Shown here one piece after another: positions 7,875 to 16,000 of a stretch of DNA of 16,315 nucleotides. The notes beneath the pieces were generated by a model. That model had not been told where the DNA came from and did no database searches. It saw nothing but the letters and a program-made list of their open reading frames with translations. Source of the DNA: a bacterium (GTDB lineage Bacteria; Patescibacteriota; Patescibacteriia; UBA2591; DAOWAM01). How positions within the stretch are numbered: position 1 is the first letter of the stretch; every line of letters starts with the position of its first letter. Both the position numbers and the translations under genes were made by a program. The stretch lies in the NCBI GenBank assembly GCA_030634585.1, contig DAOWAM010000005.1, positions 1 to 16,315 of the forward strand, read 5' to 3'.

Positions 7875-8918
7875 ATGAAGAAAGATTTTACTATTTATCC
7901 TAAGAAGTACCGATCAATTTTAGGTATCAAAGATACAGAAAAAGCAATTAAATCTATTAAAGATTTTTTTCAGACTAATCTTGCTAATCAGCTTAATTTA
8001 CAGAGAATATCTGCTCCTCTTTTTGTTAGATCGGGTATGGGAATCAACGATAACTTGTCGGGCATTGAAAAACCAATTAAATTTGAAATTAAGGCGGATA
8101 AAATTGAGGCAGAGATAATCCACTCTTTAGCTAAATGGAAACGAATAAAATTAGCAGAATATAATTTTAAATGGGGAGAGGGAATTTATACGGATATGGA
8201 TGCGATTAGAAAAGACGAAGAGCGATTGGACAATCTTCATTCTGTGTATGTTGACCAATGGGATTGGGAAAGGATTATTTCTTCTGAAGAAAGAAATTTG
8301 ATCTTTTTAAAAAAAATGGTGGAAAAAATATACAAGACGTTAAAAAATACTGAAGAATTCGTCCATAGGAAATATCCAAAAATAAAACCTATTTTACCAA
8401 AAAGAATCACTTTTATTCATACGGAAGAGCTAGAAGACACTTATCCTCAATTAAGTTTCGCGGAAAGAGAAAAAATAGCGAGTAAAAAATATGGCGCAAT
8501 TTTTTTAATTGGTATCGGTGGGAAATTGAAAAATGGAAAACCACATGATCTTCGGGCGCCTGATTATGATGATTGGTCTATTTCAACGAGTAAAACAAAA
8601 AAAGGATTAAACGGAGATATTATTGTTTGGCATCCCGTTTTAAAAAAAGCAGTTGAAATATCTTCAATGGGTATTAGGGTAGATAAAAAAGCACTTTTAA
8701 GACAATTAAAATTAACTAATAATGAAGAAAGAAAGAAGATGTATTTCCACCAGAAGCTGTTAGGGGGAAAACTTCCTTTAACAATCGGGGGAGGTATAGG
8801 TCAATCAAGGACTTGCATGTTTTTTTTACAGAAGGCACATATTGGAGAAGTCCAATCTAGTATCTGGCCAAAAGAAATAAAAAAGAAGTGTACGCGAAAT
8901 AATATTTCACTTTTATAA
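7875..8918 (+). CDS. asnA: Aspartate--ammonia ligase (asparagine synthetase A)
   Basis: AsnA makes asparagine from aspartate, ammonia and ATP through an aspartyl-adenylate, in the cytoplasm. The fold is related to class II aspartyl/asparaginyl-tRNA synthetases. The 347-residue product is close to the family's roughly 330 residues. Diagnostic segments are SGMGINDNLSG at 53-63, VDQWDWE at 126-132, HDLRAPDYDDW at 224-234, GDIIVW at 247-252, EISSMGIRVD at 261-270 and the ATP-binding GGGIGQSR at 305-312. Codon use differs from the neighbours: about two-thirds of its arginines are AGA/AGG, against almost all CGN in the adjacent genes. With its own promoter, this suggests horizontal acquisition. A short AT-rich inverted repeat follows the stop (8922-8928 with 8933-8939). 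It sits between the mre operon and greA-lysS without obvious functional ties. Confidence 0.93.
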   Translation: MKKDFTIYPKKYRSILGIKDTEKAIKSIKDFFQTNLANQLNLQRISAPLFVRSGMGINDNLSGIEKPIKFEIKADKIEAEIIHSLAKWKRIKLAEYNFKWGEGIYTDMDAIRKDEERLDNLHSVYVDQWDWERIISSEERNLIFLKKMVEKIYKTLKNTEEFVHRKYPKIKPILPKRITFIHTEELEDTYPQLSFAEREKIASKKYGAIFLIGIGGKLKNGKPHDLRAPDYDDWSISTSKTKKGLNGDIIVWHPVLKKAVEISSMGIRVDKKALLRQLKLTNNEERKKMYFHQKLLGGKLPLTIGGGIGQSRTCMFFLQKAHIGEVQSSIWPKEIKKKCTRNNISLL

Positions 8919-8921
8919 TTA

Positions 8922-8939
8922 AAATACAGTAGTGTATTT
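8922..8939 (+). terminator. Possible weak hairpin after asnA
   Basis: AAATACA and TGTATTT pair as a 7-bp stem around a GTAG loop, four bases after the asnA stop. The stem is AT-rich and no T-run follows, so termination would be inefficient; the symmetry could equally be a binding site or chance. Confidence 0.3.
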
Positions 8940-9008
8940 AAAATAGTAATTTAATTTCAAGATTCTCGAGCAAAGCGGGGGTTATTATAATTAGTATTAA
9001 TTCTACAA

Positions 9009-9467
9009 ATGGTTTTCTTAACCAAAAAGGGTTTAATTAAATTTGAACAAGAGTTAGATCATTTAATTAATCAAAAACGTTCAGAAATTTCGGTGCAAAT
9101 TAGAGCAGCGAGAGAAATGGGAGATTTGTCTGAGAATGCTGCTTATCAGGTAGCTAAAGAAGAACAGAAAGAAGTAGAAGATAGGATTGCTGAATTGAAA
9201 GAATTAATTAAACAAGCCGAATTAATTGAAGATCAAAAGAATACTCAAGAAATTGTACAAATAGGTTCACAAGTAAAGCTACTGCGGATCGACAGTGGGA
9301 CAATTCAGCAATTTATGATTGTTGGTCCTGAAGAGACTAATCCTGGTCAAGGCAGAATCTCTTATCTTTCTCCAATTGGACAAGCATTACTTGATCATCG
9401 AGTAAACGATAAAATATCTCCTAATATTAAACTAAATATTGAATATAAGATATTAGCCATTAAATAA
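9009..9467 (+). CDS. greA: Transcription elongation factor GreA
   Basis: GreA enters the RNA polymerase secondary channel and stimulates cleavage of backtracked transcripts. The 152-residue length is near the usual 158. The N-terminal antiparallel coiled coil covers about 1-75, with the catalytic acidic tip MGDLSENAAYQ (Asp39 and Glu42) between its arms. The C-terminal FKBP-like domain runs from about 80 to the end, with the conserved GRISYLSPIGQALL segment near 115-128. A TATAAT at 8986-8991, 17 bases before the start, could be its -10 box, but the -35 region is poor. If used, it would give a very short leader. lysS follows after 20 bases. Confidence 0.95.
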   Translation: MVFLTKKGLIKFEQELDHLINQKRSEISVQIRAAREMGDLSENAAYQVAKEEQKEVEDRIAELKELIKQAELIEDQKNTQEIVQIGSQVKLLRIDSGTIQQFMIVGPEETNPGQGRISYLSPIGQALLDHRVNDKISPNIKLNIEYKILAIK

Positions 9468-9487
9468 TTATTATTAAATAAAATAAT

Positions 9488-10942
9488 ATGAATGATTATT
9501 CGACTGCGGAAGAAGAATTTAGAGTAAATAAAGTAAATGAATTAATTGGTCAAAAAATAAATCCTTATCCTAGTCATTGTCAACGGACATATACCATTCA
9601 ACAAGTAATCGATTCTTTTGACCAATTAAACGAACAACAAACAAAACTTATTTTAGTTGGTCGCTTAAAAGCAATTCGTTCACATGGTAAAGCAACATTT
9701 GCTGATTTGGTTGATGGAACAGCAAAATTACAGGTTTATCTTAAACAGGATAATTTAGGAGAAAAAGAATATCAATTTTGTCATGATTTTATTGATTTGG
9801 GTGATTTTGTTGAAATGTCCGGAAAATTGTTTTTAACTCATCGCCAAGAAAAAACTTTGGTTGTTGATAATTTTACTTTGATAAGTAAGGCTATTTTGCC
9901 ATTGCCAGAAAAATGGCATGGATTACAAGACAAAGAATTACGTTATCGACAGCGAGAACTTGATTTGATTAGTGATCCGATGGTCAAAAATATTTTTCGA
10001 CAACGAGGTGAATTAGTCAAAACTATTCGTAGTTTTTTTGATCAACGTAATTATTTAGAAGTGAGTACGCCAATCTTACAGACAATTCCCGGTGGTGCTA
10101 CCGCGCGTCCTTTTATTACACATCATCAAGCGTTAGATGTCGATTTATATCTTCGAATTGCTCCAGAATTATATTTAAAACGTCTAATTGTTGGCGGCTA
10201 TGAGCGAGTTTATGAAATTGCTCGTTGTTTTCGCAATGAAGGAATTGATCGCGCACATAATCCAGAGTTTACTCAAATTGAGTTTTATCAAGCTTATGCT
10301 AACTATCAAGACTTAATCAAATTAACAGAAGAATTATTAACTAAACTTTTATTAGTGGTTCCTAATGAGTCAATTGCTAAACCGCCTTATCCAAAAATTA
10401 CATTTCGAGATGCTTTACTCAAATACGCGCAAATTGATTTAGATAAAATGCCAAGTAAATCAGATTTAATTAAACAAGCAAAGAAATTATCGATTAATAT
10501 TGATCCAAAATTAGGTAAAGGAAAAATTATGGATGAAATCTATAAGGCGACTGCTCGACCAAAATTAATTAAACCAATTTTTTTAATTAATCATCCAGTT
10601 GAATTATCACCATTAGCTAAACGTTGTTCAGACAACCAAAATTATACAGAAAGATTCCAATTATTAATTAATGGCTTAGAAGTAGCCAATGGTTATTCTG
10701 AATTAAATGATCCATCAGAACAAGAAAAAAGATTTAAAGAACAACAAAGTTTGCGTGAAGCGGGTGATGAAGAAGCCCAAAGAATTGATACCAGTTTTAT
10801 CCGAGCGTTAAAATATGGTATGCCACCGACGGCTGGCGAGGGAATCGGTATTGATCGCTTAGTGGCTATTTTTACTGGTCAACAATCATTAAAAGACGTA
10901 ATTTTGTTTCCGACCATGCGCCCCATTTCAGTTAAGGAATAA
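9488..10942 (+). CDS. lysS: Lysyl-tRNA synthetase, class II
   Basis: LysS charges tRNA-Lys with lysine. The 484-residue product has the normal length and order. An N-terminal OB-fold anticodon-binding domain covers about 55-135, with VGRLKAIRSHGKATFADL near 57-74. The class II catalytic core follows. Visible signatures are the PGGATARPF segment at 201-209, motif 2 in YEIARCFRNEGIDRAHNPEF at 242-261, the LEVANGYSELNDP segment that binds lysine and ATP, and motif 3 GEGIGIDRL near the C-terminus. The N-terminal extension before the OB fold is short. It lies 20 bases after greA, and the greA-lysS pairing is seen in many bacteria. No Shine-Dalgarno sequence. Confidence 0.96.
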   Translation: MNDYSTAEEEFRVNKVNELIGQKINPYPSHCQRTYTIQQVIDSFDQLNEQQTKLILVGRLKAIRSHGKATFADLVDGTAKLQVYLKQDNLGEKEYQFCHDFIDLGDFVEMSGKLFLTHRQEKTLVVDNFTLISKAILPLPEKWHGLQDKELRYRQRELDLISDPMVKNIFRQRGELVKTIRSFFDQRNYLEVSTPILQTIPGGATARPFITHHQALDVDLYLRIAPELYLKRLIVGGYERVYEIARCFRNEGIDRAHNPEFTQIEFYQAYANYQDLIKLTEELLTKLLLVVPNESIAKPPYPKITFRDALLKYAQIDLDKMPSKSDLIKQAKKLSINIDPKLGKGKIMDEIYKATARPKLIKPIFLINHPVELSPLAKRCSDNQNYTERFQLLINGLEVANGYSELNDPSEQEKRFKEQQSLREAGDEEAQRIDTSFIRALKYGMPPTAGEGIGIDRLVAIFTGQQSLKDVILFPTMRPISVKE

Positions 10943-10972
10943 AATAAATAGCAATAATAGATTTTATGGGTT

Positions 10973-12835
10973 ATGAAAATTAGTAAATTATTTGTCTACA
11001 CATTTGTCATTAGTCTGATTATTTTAGTATTACCAATTTGTTTTATTCAAGCGCAAGAAAATTTTCAGCCAGGCGATGTAATTATTTTAACAATTGATTA
11101 TCAAAATGATGGCAATGGCGAGGTAAGGACAATAAGAATTAGCGGTTTCATTCCGGAAGGAACGAGTTATAACGCCAATTCTTTATTGCTCGGCAATGTA
11201 CCACAAACAGATATTCTGGACGACGATCAGGGCTATGTCGCCGATGATCAATCGGCGGTTTATTTCATTATTTCCAGTGTTCCTTCGGGGGCGACTGGGG
11301 AAATTAGTTTCCAGATAAAAATTAATGAAGATGCTGATCCGAATTTAGAAATTACTAATCAAGCAACAGTAACTTATGAAACCGCAGAAGAGGAAAATCC
11401 AGTAGAAGAAAACCTGGAAATTATTGTTCCGCCAGAAGAAGAAACGCCTCCGCCAGTTGTAGCTCCACCACCAGAAGTCCCATCACCGCCAGTAGAAACG
11501 CCGATAGCGCCTGCACCTGAAACTGGGACAACTAGCGCAACGGATAGTTCGTCAGGAAGCGTAGGATCTTATAAATCAACAGAAGAAATTATATCTATCG
11601 AAACTGCATTACCTACGGAAACAGTCACCCCCGATGATAAATCAGCGATTGAATTAACAACATCGATAGATGAAAAACCGAAGATTATTGAAGTTGTAGC
11701 CACCGCTCCAATGGTTAAAGAAGTTGTTCAAGCGACTAAACAAACTACTAAATTTTATAAAGAAAAAATCATTGCTAACGAGCCATTACGAAAAACTAAT
11801 CAAGTAGTGGTGGTGCCAGTGATCACTACCGCCGTAGCAGTAAATACCGCCGTGGCAACTATTCCATTAGCAACTAGTGGTTGGTCAATTTTTCAATATT
11901 TATTTCAAGCGTTGCAATTTTTATTCACTGAACCGGCTATTATTTTTTCTAAAAAGAAACGACAAACATGGGGAGTAATCTACAATTCTTTAAATAAACA
12001 ACCAATTAGCTTGGCAGTTGTTCGACTTTATCAATTATTATTAAACGGCCAAAAAAGATTAATTGCTACTAAGGTGACTGGTTCGGATGGTCGTTATTTT
12101 TTCTTAGTTCAACCAAATGCGAAATATTCATTAGAGGTCACGGCGGCAAATTTTGTTTTTCCTACCAAACATTTATTGGATAAAGGAAAAGACGAAGTTT
12201 ACGATCGTCTTTATCAAGGTAAAGAAATTCAATTTACTGCTGAAGAAAAACCTTTAATTAATTTTAATATTCCTTTAGATAGTCAAAGCAATAAAGTTTA
12301 TTTGGCTTCTTCGTCGAAAGCAACTAAAAGTAAAGTTAACAATCTATTTGATTATTTAAAATTATCTCATCAAAAGTTAATTAAAGAAAACAAGGTTTTA
12401 TTGCGTGCTTTTAATCGACAGCGGGTAGCTTCATTAATTTCTTTTCTTGGGCCTGCTTTTGCTTTACTTTGTTTATTAATTTCACCGGGTCTTTTAACTG
12501 GTGGTATTTTTATTGTTCATCTAATCTTTTTGTTTGTTTTTAAAACCTTATCAAAACGAATGGTTGCTAAACCTTGGGGAGAGGTTTACGCGCAAGAAAA
12601 TAAACGGCCGTTACAACGAGCCATTGTTCGTTTATTCGACAAACAATATGGTAAATTATTGTTAACCCAAATCACCAGTGGAGACGGACGATACGGTTTT
12701 TTAATTGGCGATGCACAATATGTGTTAACTTGTGAAAAGGAAAATTATCTTTTACCAAATAAAAAGCTGGAAATCATGGGAAGCAAGGGCGGAATTATTA
12801 AGCGGGATCTAGTAATGGCAAAAATTAATAAATAG
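10973..12835 (+). CDS. Membrane-anchored surface protein: DUF11-like, Pro-rich linker, two CarboxypepD_reg-like domains
   Basis: The 620-residue protein opens with a signal sequence (hydrophobic about 6-24, likely cut after IQA at 27). A DUF11-type immunoglobulin-like domain at about 32-137 shows the family pattern of LTIDYQNDGNG, IPEGTSY, SGATGEISFQIKIN and NQATVTY. A Pro/Glu/Thr/Ser-rich linker covers about 138-240, with a weakly charged stretch to 275. A hydrophobic region at about 277-325 holds one or two membrane crossings and ends in KKKR at 327-330. A carboxypeptidase regulatory-like beta-sandwich at about 332-437 has TWGVIYN, PISLAVVRLY and GSDGRYFFLV. A hydrophobic hairpin at about 485-524 is followed by a second copy of this domain at about 533-617 (PWGEVYA, AIVRLFD, SGDGRYGFLI). 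The function is unknown; such proteins in CPR bacteria are thought to sit in the cell envelope. It starts 30 bases after lysS and may be co-transcribed. Confidence 0.85.
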   Translation: MKISKLFVYTFVISLIILVLPICFIQAQENFQPGDVIILTIDYQNDGNGEVRTIRISGFIPEGTSYNANSLLLGNVPQTDILDDDQGYVADDQSAVYFIISSVPSGATGEISFQIKINEDADPNLEITNQATVTYETAEEENPVEENLEIIVPPEEETPPPVVAPPPEVPSPPVETPIAPAPETGTTSATDSSSGSVGSYKSTEEIISIETALPTETVTPDDKSAIELTTSIDEKPKIIEVVATAPMVKEVVQATKQTTKFYKEKIIANEPLRKTNQVVVVPVITTAVAVNTAVATIPLATSGWSIFQYLFQALQFLFTEPAIIFSKKKRQTWGVIYNSLNKQPISLAVVRLYQLLLNGQKRLIATKVTGSDGRYFFLVQPNAKYSLEVTAANFVFPTKHLLDKGKDEVYDRLYQGKEIQFTAEEKPLINFNIPLDSQSNKVYLASSSKATKSKVNNLFDYLKLSHQKLIKENKVLLRAFNRQRVASLISFLGPAFALLCLLISPGLLTGGIFIVHLIFLFVFKTLSKRMVAKPWGEVYAQENKRPLQRAIVRLFDKQYGKLLLTQITSGDGRYGFLIGDAQYVLTCEKENYLLPNKKLEIMGSKGGIIKRDLVMAKINK

Positions 12836-12873
12836 AAATTATTTATTTTATCGCATATTTTATGGGATATGAC

Positions 12874-12906
12874 GCTTAGCTTGTCTAAGCTAATATGATT
12901 ATTTTT
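12874..12906 (+). terminator. Probable terminator after the surface-protein gene
   Basis: TTAGCTT (12876-12882) and AAGCTAA (12887-12893) form a 7-bp stem around a GTCT loop; an overlapping alternative pairs GCTTAG with CTAAGC. A T-rich tract with a run of five T (12902-12906) follows. The stem is rather weak, so this is a moderate call, but its place about 40 bases after the stop fits. Confidence 0.45.
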
Positions 12907-12939
12907 AACAAGCAAATTTATTATAAAGAATATCCATTA

Positions 12940-12969
12940 TTGATATTATGGTTGATTATTTATTAAAAT
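12940..12969 (+). promoter_or_regulatory. Candidate promoter for the giant secreted protein gene
   Basis: TTGATA (12940-12945) and TAAAAT (12964-12969) lie 18 bases apart, 46 bases before the ATG at 13016. The region is extremely AT-rich, so other -10-like hexamers are present and the choice is tentative. It does follow a probable terminator, which makes a separate transcript reasonable. Confidence 0.4.
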
Positions 12970-13015
12970 AGTGTCAAAATTAATTAATAAAATATAAAAT
13001 TAATTATACAAGTTT

Positions 13016-16000
13016 ATGTTTAAACAAAATAAAATGAAACTTCGTTTATTAGTTATTTGTTTAATTTGTTGTCTGATCATTCCAACAATTAATTTGGTTA
13101 ATGCTGCGCCGACGCAAGATGATTCTTTAGGCACTTACGTTGATGCTTTTTCTGATAGTACTGGATTGTCGACTAGCGATGCTTATCTGGATTCAAATAA
13201 TGAAAAAATTGTATTAGCGCCTACGGTACGAGAAGAGTTTGTGGAAAATTTCCAGGATATTGAACAAATTGATTCAACGAATAGTTCGGTTGATCTGGAT
13301 TTATCTGCTAATCAAGTAAGAATCAATCAGCAATGGGTAAATGAAGTTAATATCAGCAATACTTCTTCGACTGCTTCGCAATCCCCAGATATCGCTATTG
13401 ATACGAATAATAATAAATATATAGTTTGGCGAGAAGATGATGGTGCCGGGAAAAGCCAGGCTTATTATCGTTCTTATGATGGCGCGCAATGGAGTGCGAT
13501 TGAAAATGTGAGTGATAATAATGGCAATGTAAATAAAGTAGTGATTGATATTGATGATAATGATCATCCGTACATTGCTTGGAACGACAATTCTACCGGC
13601 AGTTATGAAATCTATTATCGTTCTTATGACGGTGCGCAATGGAGCTCGGTTACTAATATTAGTAATACTACTTCTACCAATTCTTATTCACCGACCTTTA
13701 CCATTGATTCGCTAAATCAATTACATTTTGCTTGGCGAGAAGGGGGTGCGGGCGGAGCAATTTACTGTTCTTCTAATGGCTCTCAATCAAATATGACCGC
13801 AGGGAGTTCTTATATAATTCTTGATGAACCATCAATTGCCGTTGATTCTAACAGTCAATTACATCTTGCTTGGCAAAATAATAATACCTTACAAACTGGG
13901 AATGGGTATATTGATTACAATGTAGATCTAGGTCTCGGAGCAGGCGGAGGACGTATTAGTTTTACGGCTGACGCTTCTTATCCAATTCTGAGATTAGATT
14001 CTGCCGATCAGCCACATATCGTTTGGGAGGAGAATGAATCAGGCAGTAAAGAAATATATTATCTTCTTTACGAAGGCGTTGTCGCGTCAGGAAATAATTT
14101 AAGTAATAATGCCGGCGCATCGGTTAATCCTAACTTTGTGTTAAGCGCCTCTAATAGTCCCTATCTTGTTTGGCAGGACAATACCAATGGTAATCAAGAA
14201 ATCTATTATCGTTATTTGAATGGTTCAGAATGGATCACGACGGAAAACATAAGCAATAATAGTAGCGATTCTGTATCTCCAGCCATTGATCTAGACATAT
14301 ATAATAAGCCACAATTTGTTTGGCAGGATGACAATAATGGCATTGATGATGTTTATTATCAAGACAGTGAATTTAAAACCAGCGGAGTGATTCAATCACT
14401 AAAAATGAATAGTTATTCTACTGTTGTAGTTGATCATGCTACCTTGACCGCCAATGCCACTCTTAATGGACAAACTATCGCTTATCAATTATCTGCCGAC
14501 GGTGGGGTACATTGGGAAGATGTTACTACTGGTGTAGAACATACATTTACTGATACTGGTAATGATTTGCGTTGGCGAGCAACCTTGACGACCAATAATC
14601 AAGAAATTAGCCCAATTTTAAATAGTGTAAATTTAACAATTACTTTTGCTGATCAAATTCCTAACTTTGATTTTTTAGAAGATTTTTCTGGTTTGACTTA
14701 TAACGATACTAGTTATACGACTGCTAATTGGGACATCTCTGCCCAAAAAGCCAAGATCTTTCGGCAATCATTCGGCGCTAATAATATAAGTAATAATGAG
14801 GGAACATCCAGTAAACAATCCGTAGCTATCGATAGTAATAACCATTTACATTTTGCTTGGTTTGATAATACTCCTGGCGATAATGCGATTTACTATCAAT
14901 ACTGGGATGGCAGTCAGTGGCAAACTTTGGGTGGCTCATTAAAAATAAGTGATTACGGAAATTATTATTCAGATCTTTATCCATTAATATCTTTGATGCT
15001 AGATACTAATAATTATCCGCACTTAGCTTGGTCCGATGGTGGATCAATTTACTATCAATACTGGGATGGCAGTCAGTGGCAAACTTTGGGTGGATCAAAT
15101 ATAGCGTTTGCTAATCCCAATACCCCCAGTACGCAACCATCCCTAGCGTTAGATGCTAATAATTATCCACACTTGGCCTGGAATATTAGTATACCATCTT
15201 TTCAAGGAGGCGCTGAACGGATCAATTATCAATACTGGGATGGCAGTCAGTGGCAATTATTAGAACAGATTGCCAATGGACGTTGTACTACGCTGTTATT
15301 AGATGATAGTGGCTATCCCTATATTAATTATACAAAATCAGCAACCGTAGAAGATTCACCGCCAGAGATCGACCCTCCACCATTCGAACGGGATCCTTTT
15401 GCTTTAGCTGATTTCTGGATTGCCACTATAACAAGTTATCATCAAGAGTACTTGACCGGGTATGTTGTATGGGATGGACAGCAATGGTCTGATACCAGCG
15501 TTGTTTCTGATAGTCTTACTTCGTTGTCTGTTTCTTTACTACTTGATATTAACGATTATCCACATATCGTTTGGTCAGATGGCACAACAATTAATTATCA
15601 ATACTGGGACGGGACGCAAATGCAAACATCAAATAGTATTGCTAGTGGTGATCAACCTTACTTAGCCTTAGATGCAAATAATTATTTACATTTTGTTTAT
15701 CAAGCAAGTAATACAATTTACTATCAATACTGGGATGGCAGTCAGTGGCAGACCTCTGATCAATTAATTGTTTCTTCTACTGCCGAACAAGCGCGATTAA
15801 ATCTAGATAATAATGACGTTTCTTATATCAATTGGTATGATAATTTTTCTGGCAACCAGGAAGTATATTATCGGCAAATTGTCAATTCGTGGGACACCAG
15901 TAGCCAACAGTTTATTGCTCAATCATCAAAAATTAATGGCCGGACGGTTGATCTTTGGAAAGCGACGCTAACCGCTAATAATACTCTTAATGGACAAACG

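Noticed and set aside
13301..13639. 112-codon minus-strand ORF rich in Ile
   Set aside because: It lies wholly inside the giant secreted-protein frame, which is open for 1100 codons with clear repeats; the Ile-rich product is the antisense of Asp/Asn codons.
15462..15665. 67-codon plus-strand ORF inside the giant gene
   Set aside because: It is out of frame with the repeat-bearing ORF, has no recognisable domain, and its hydrophobic product is what the shifted Tyr/Asp/Asn codons give.
14888..15750. Regularly spaced identical repeats as a CRISPR array
   Set aside because: Spacing is irregular (about 125-370 bases), copies are in the same coding frame, and they encode the same blade motif, so they are protein repeats.
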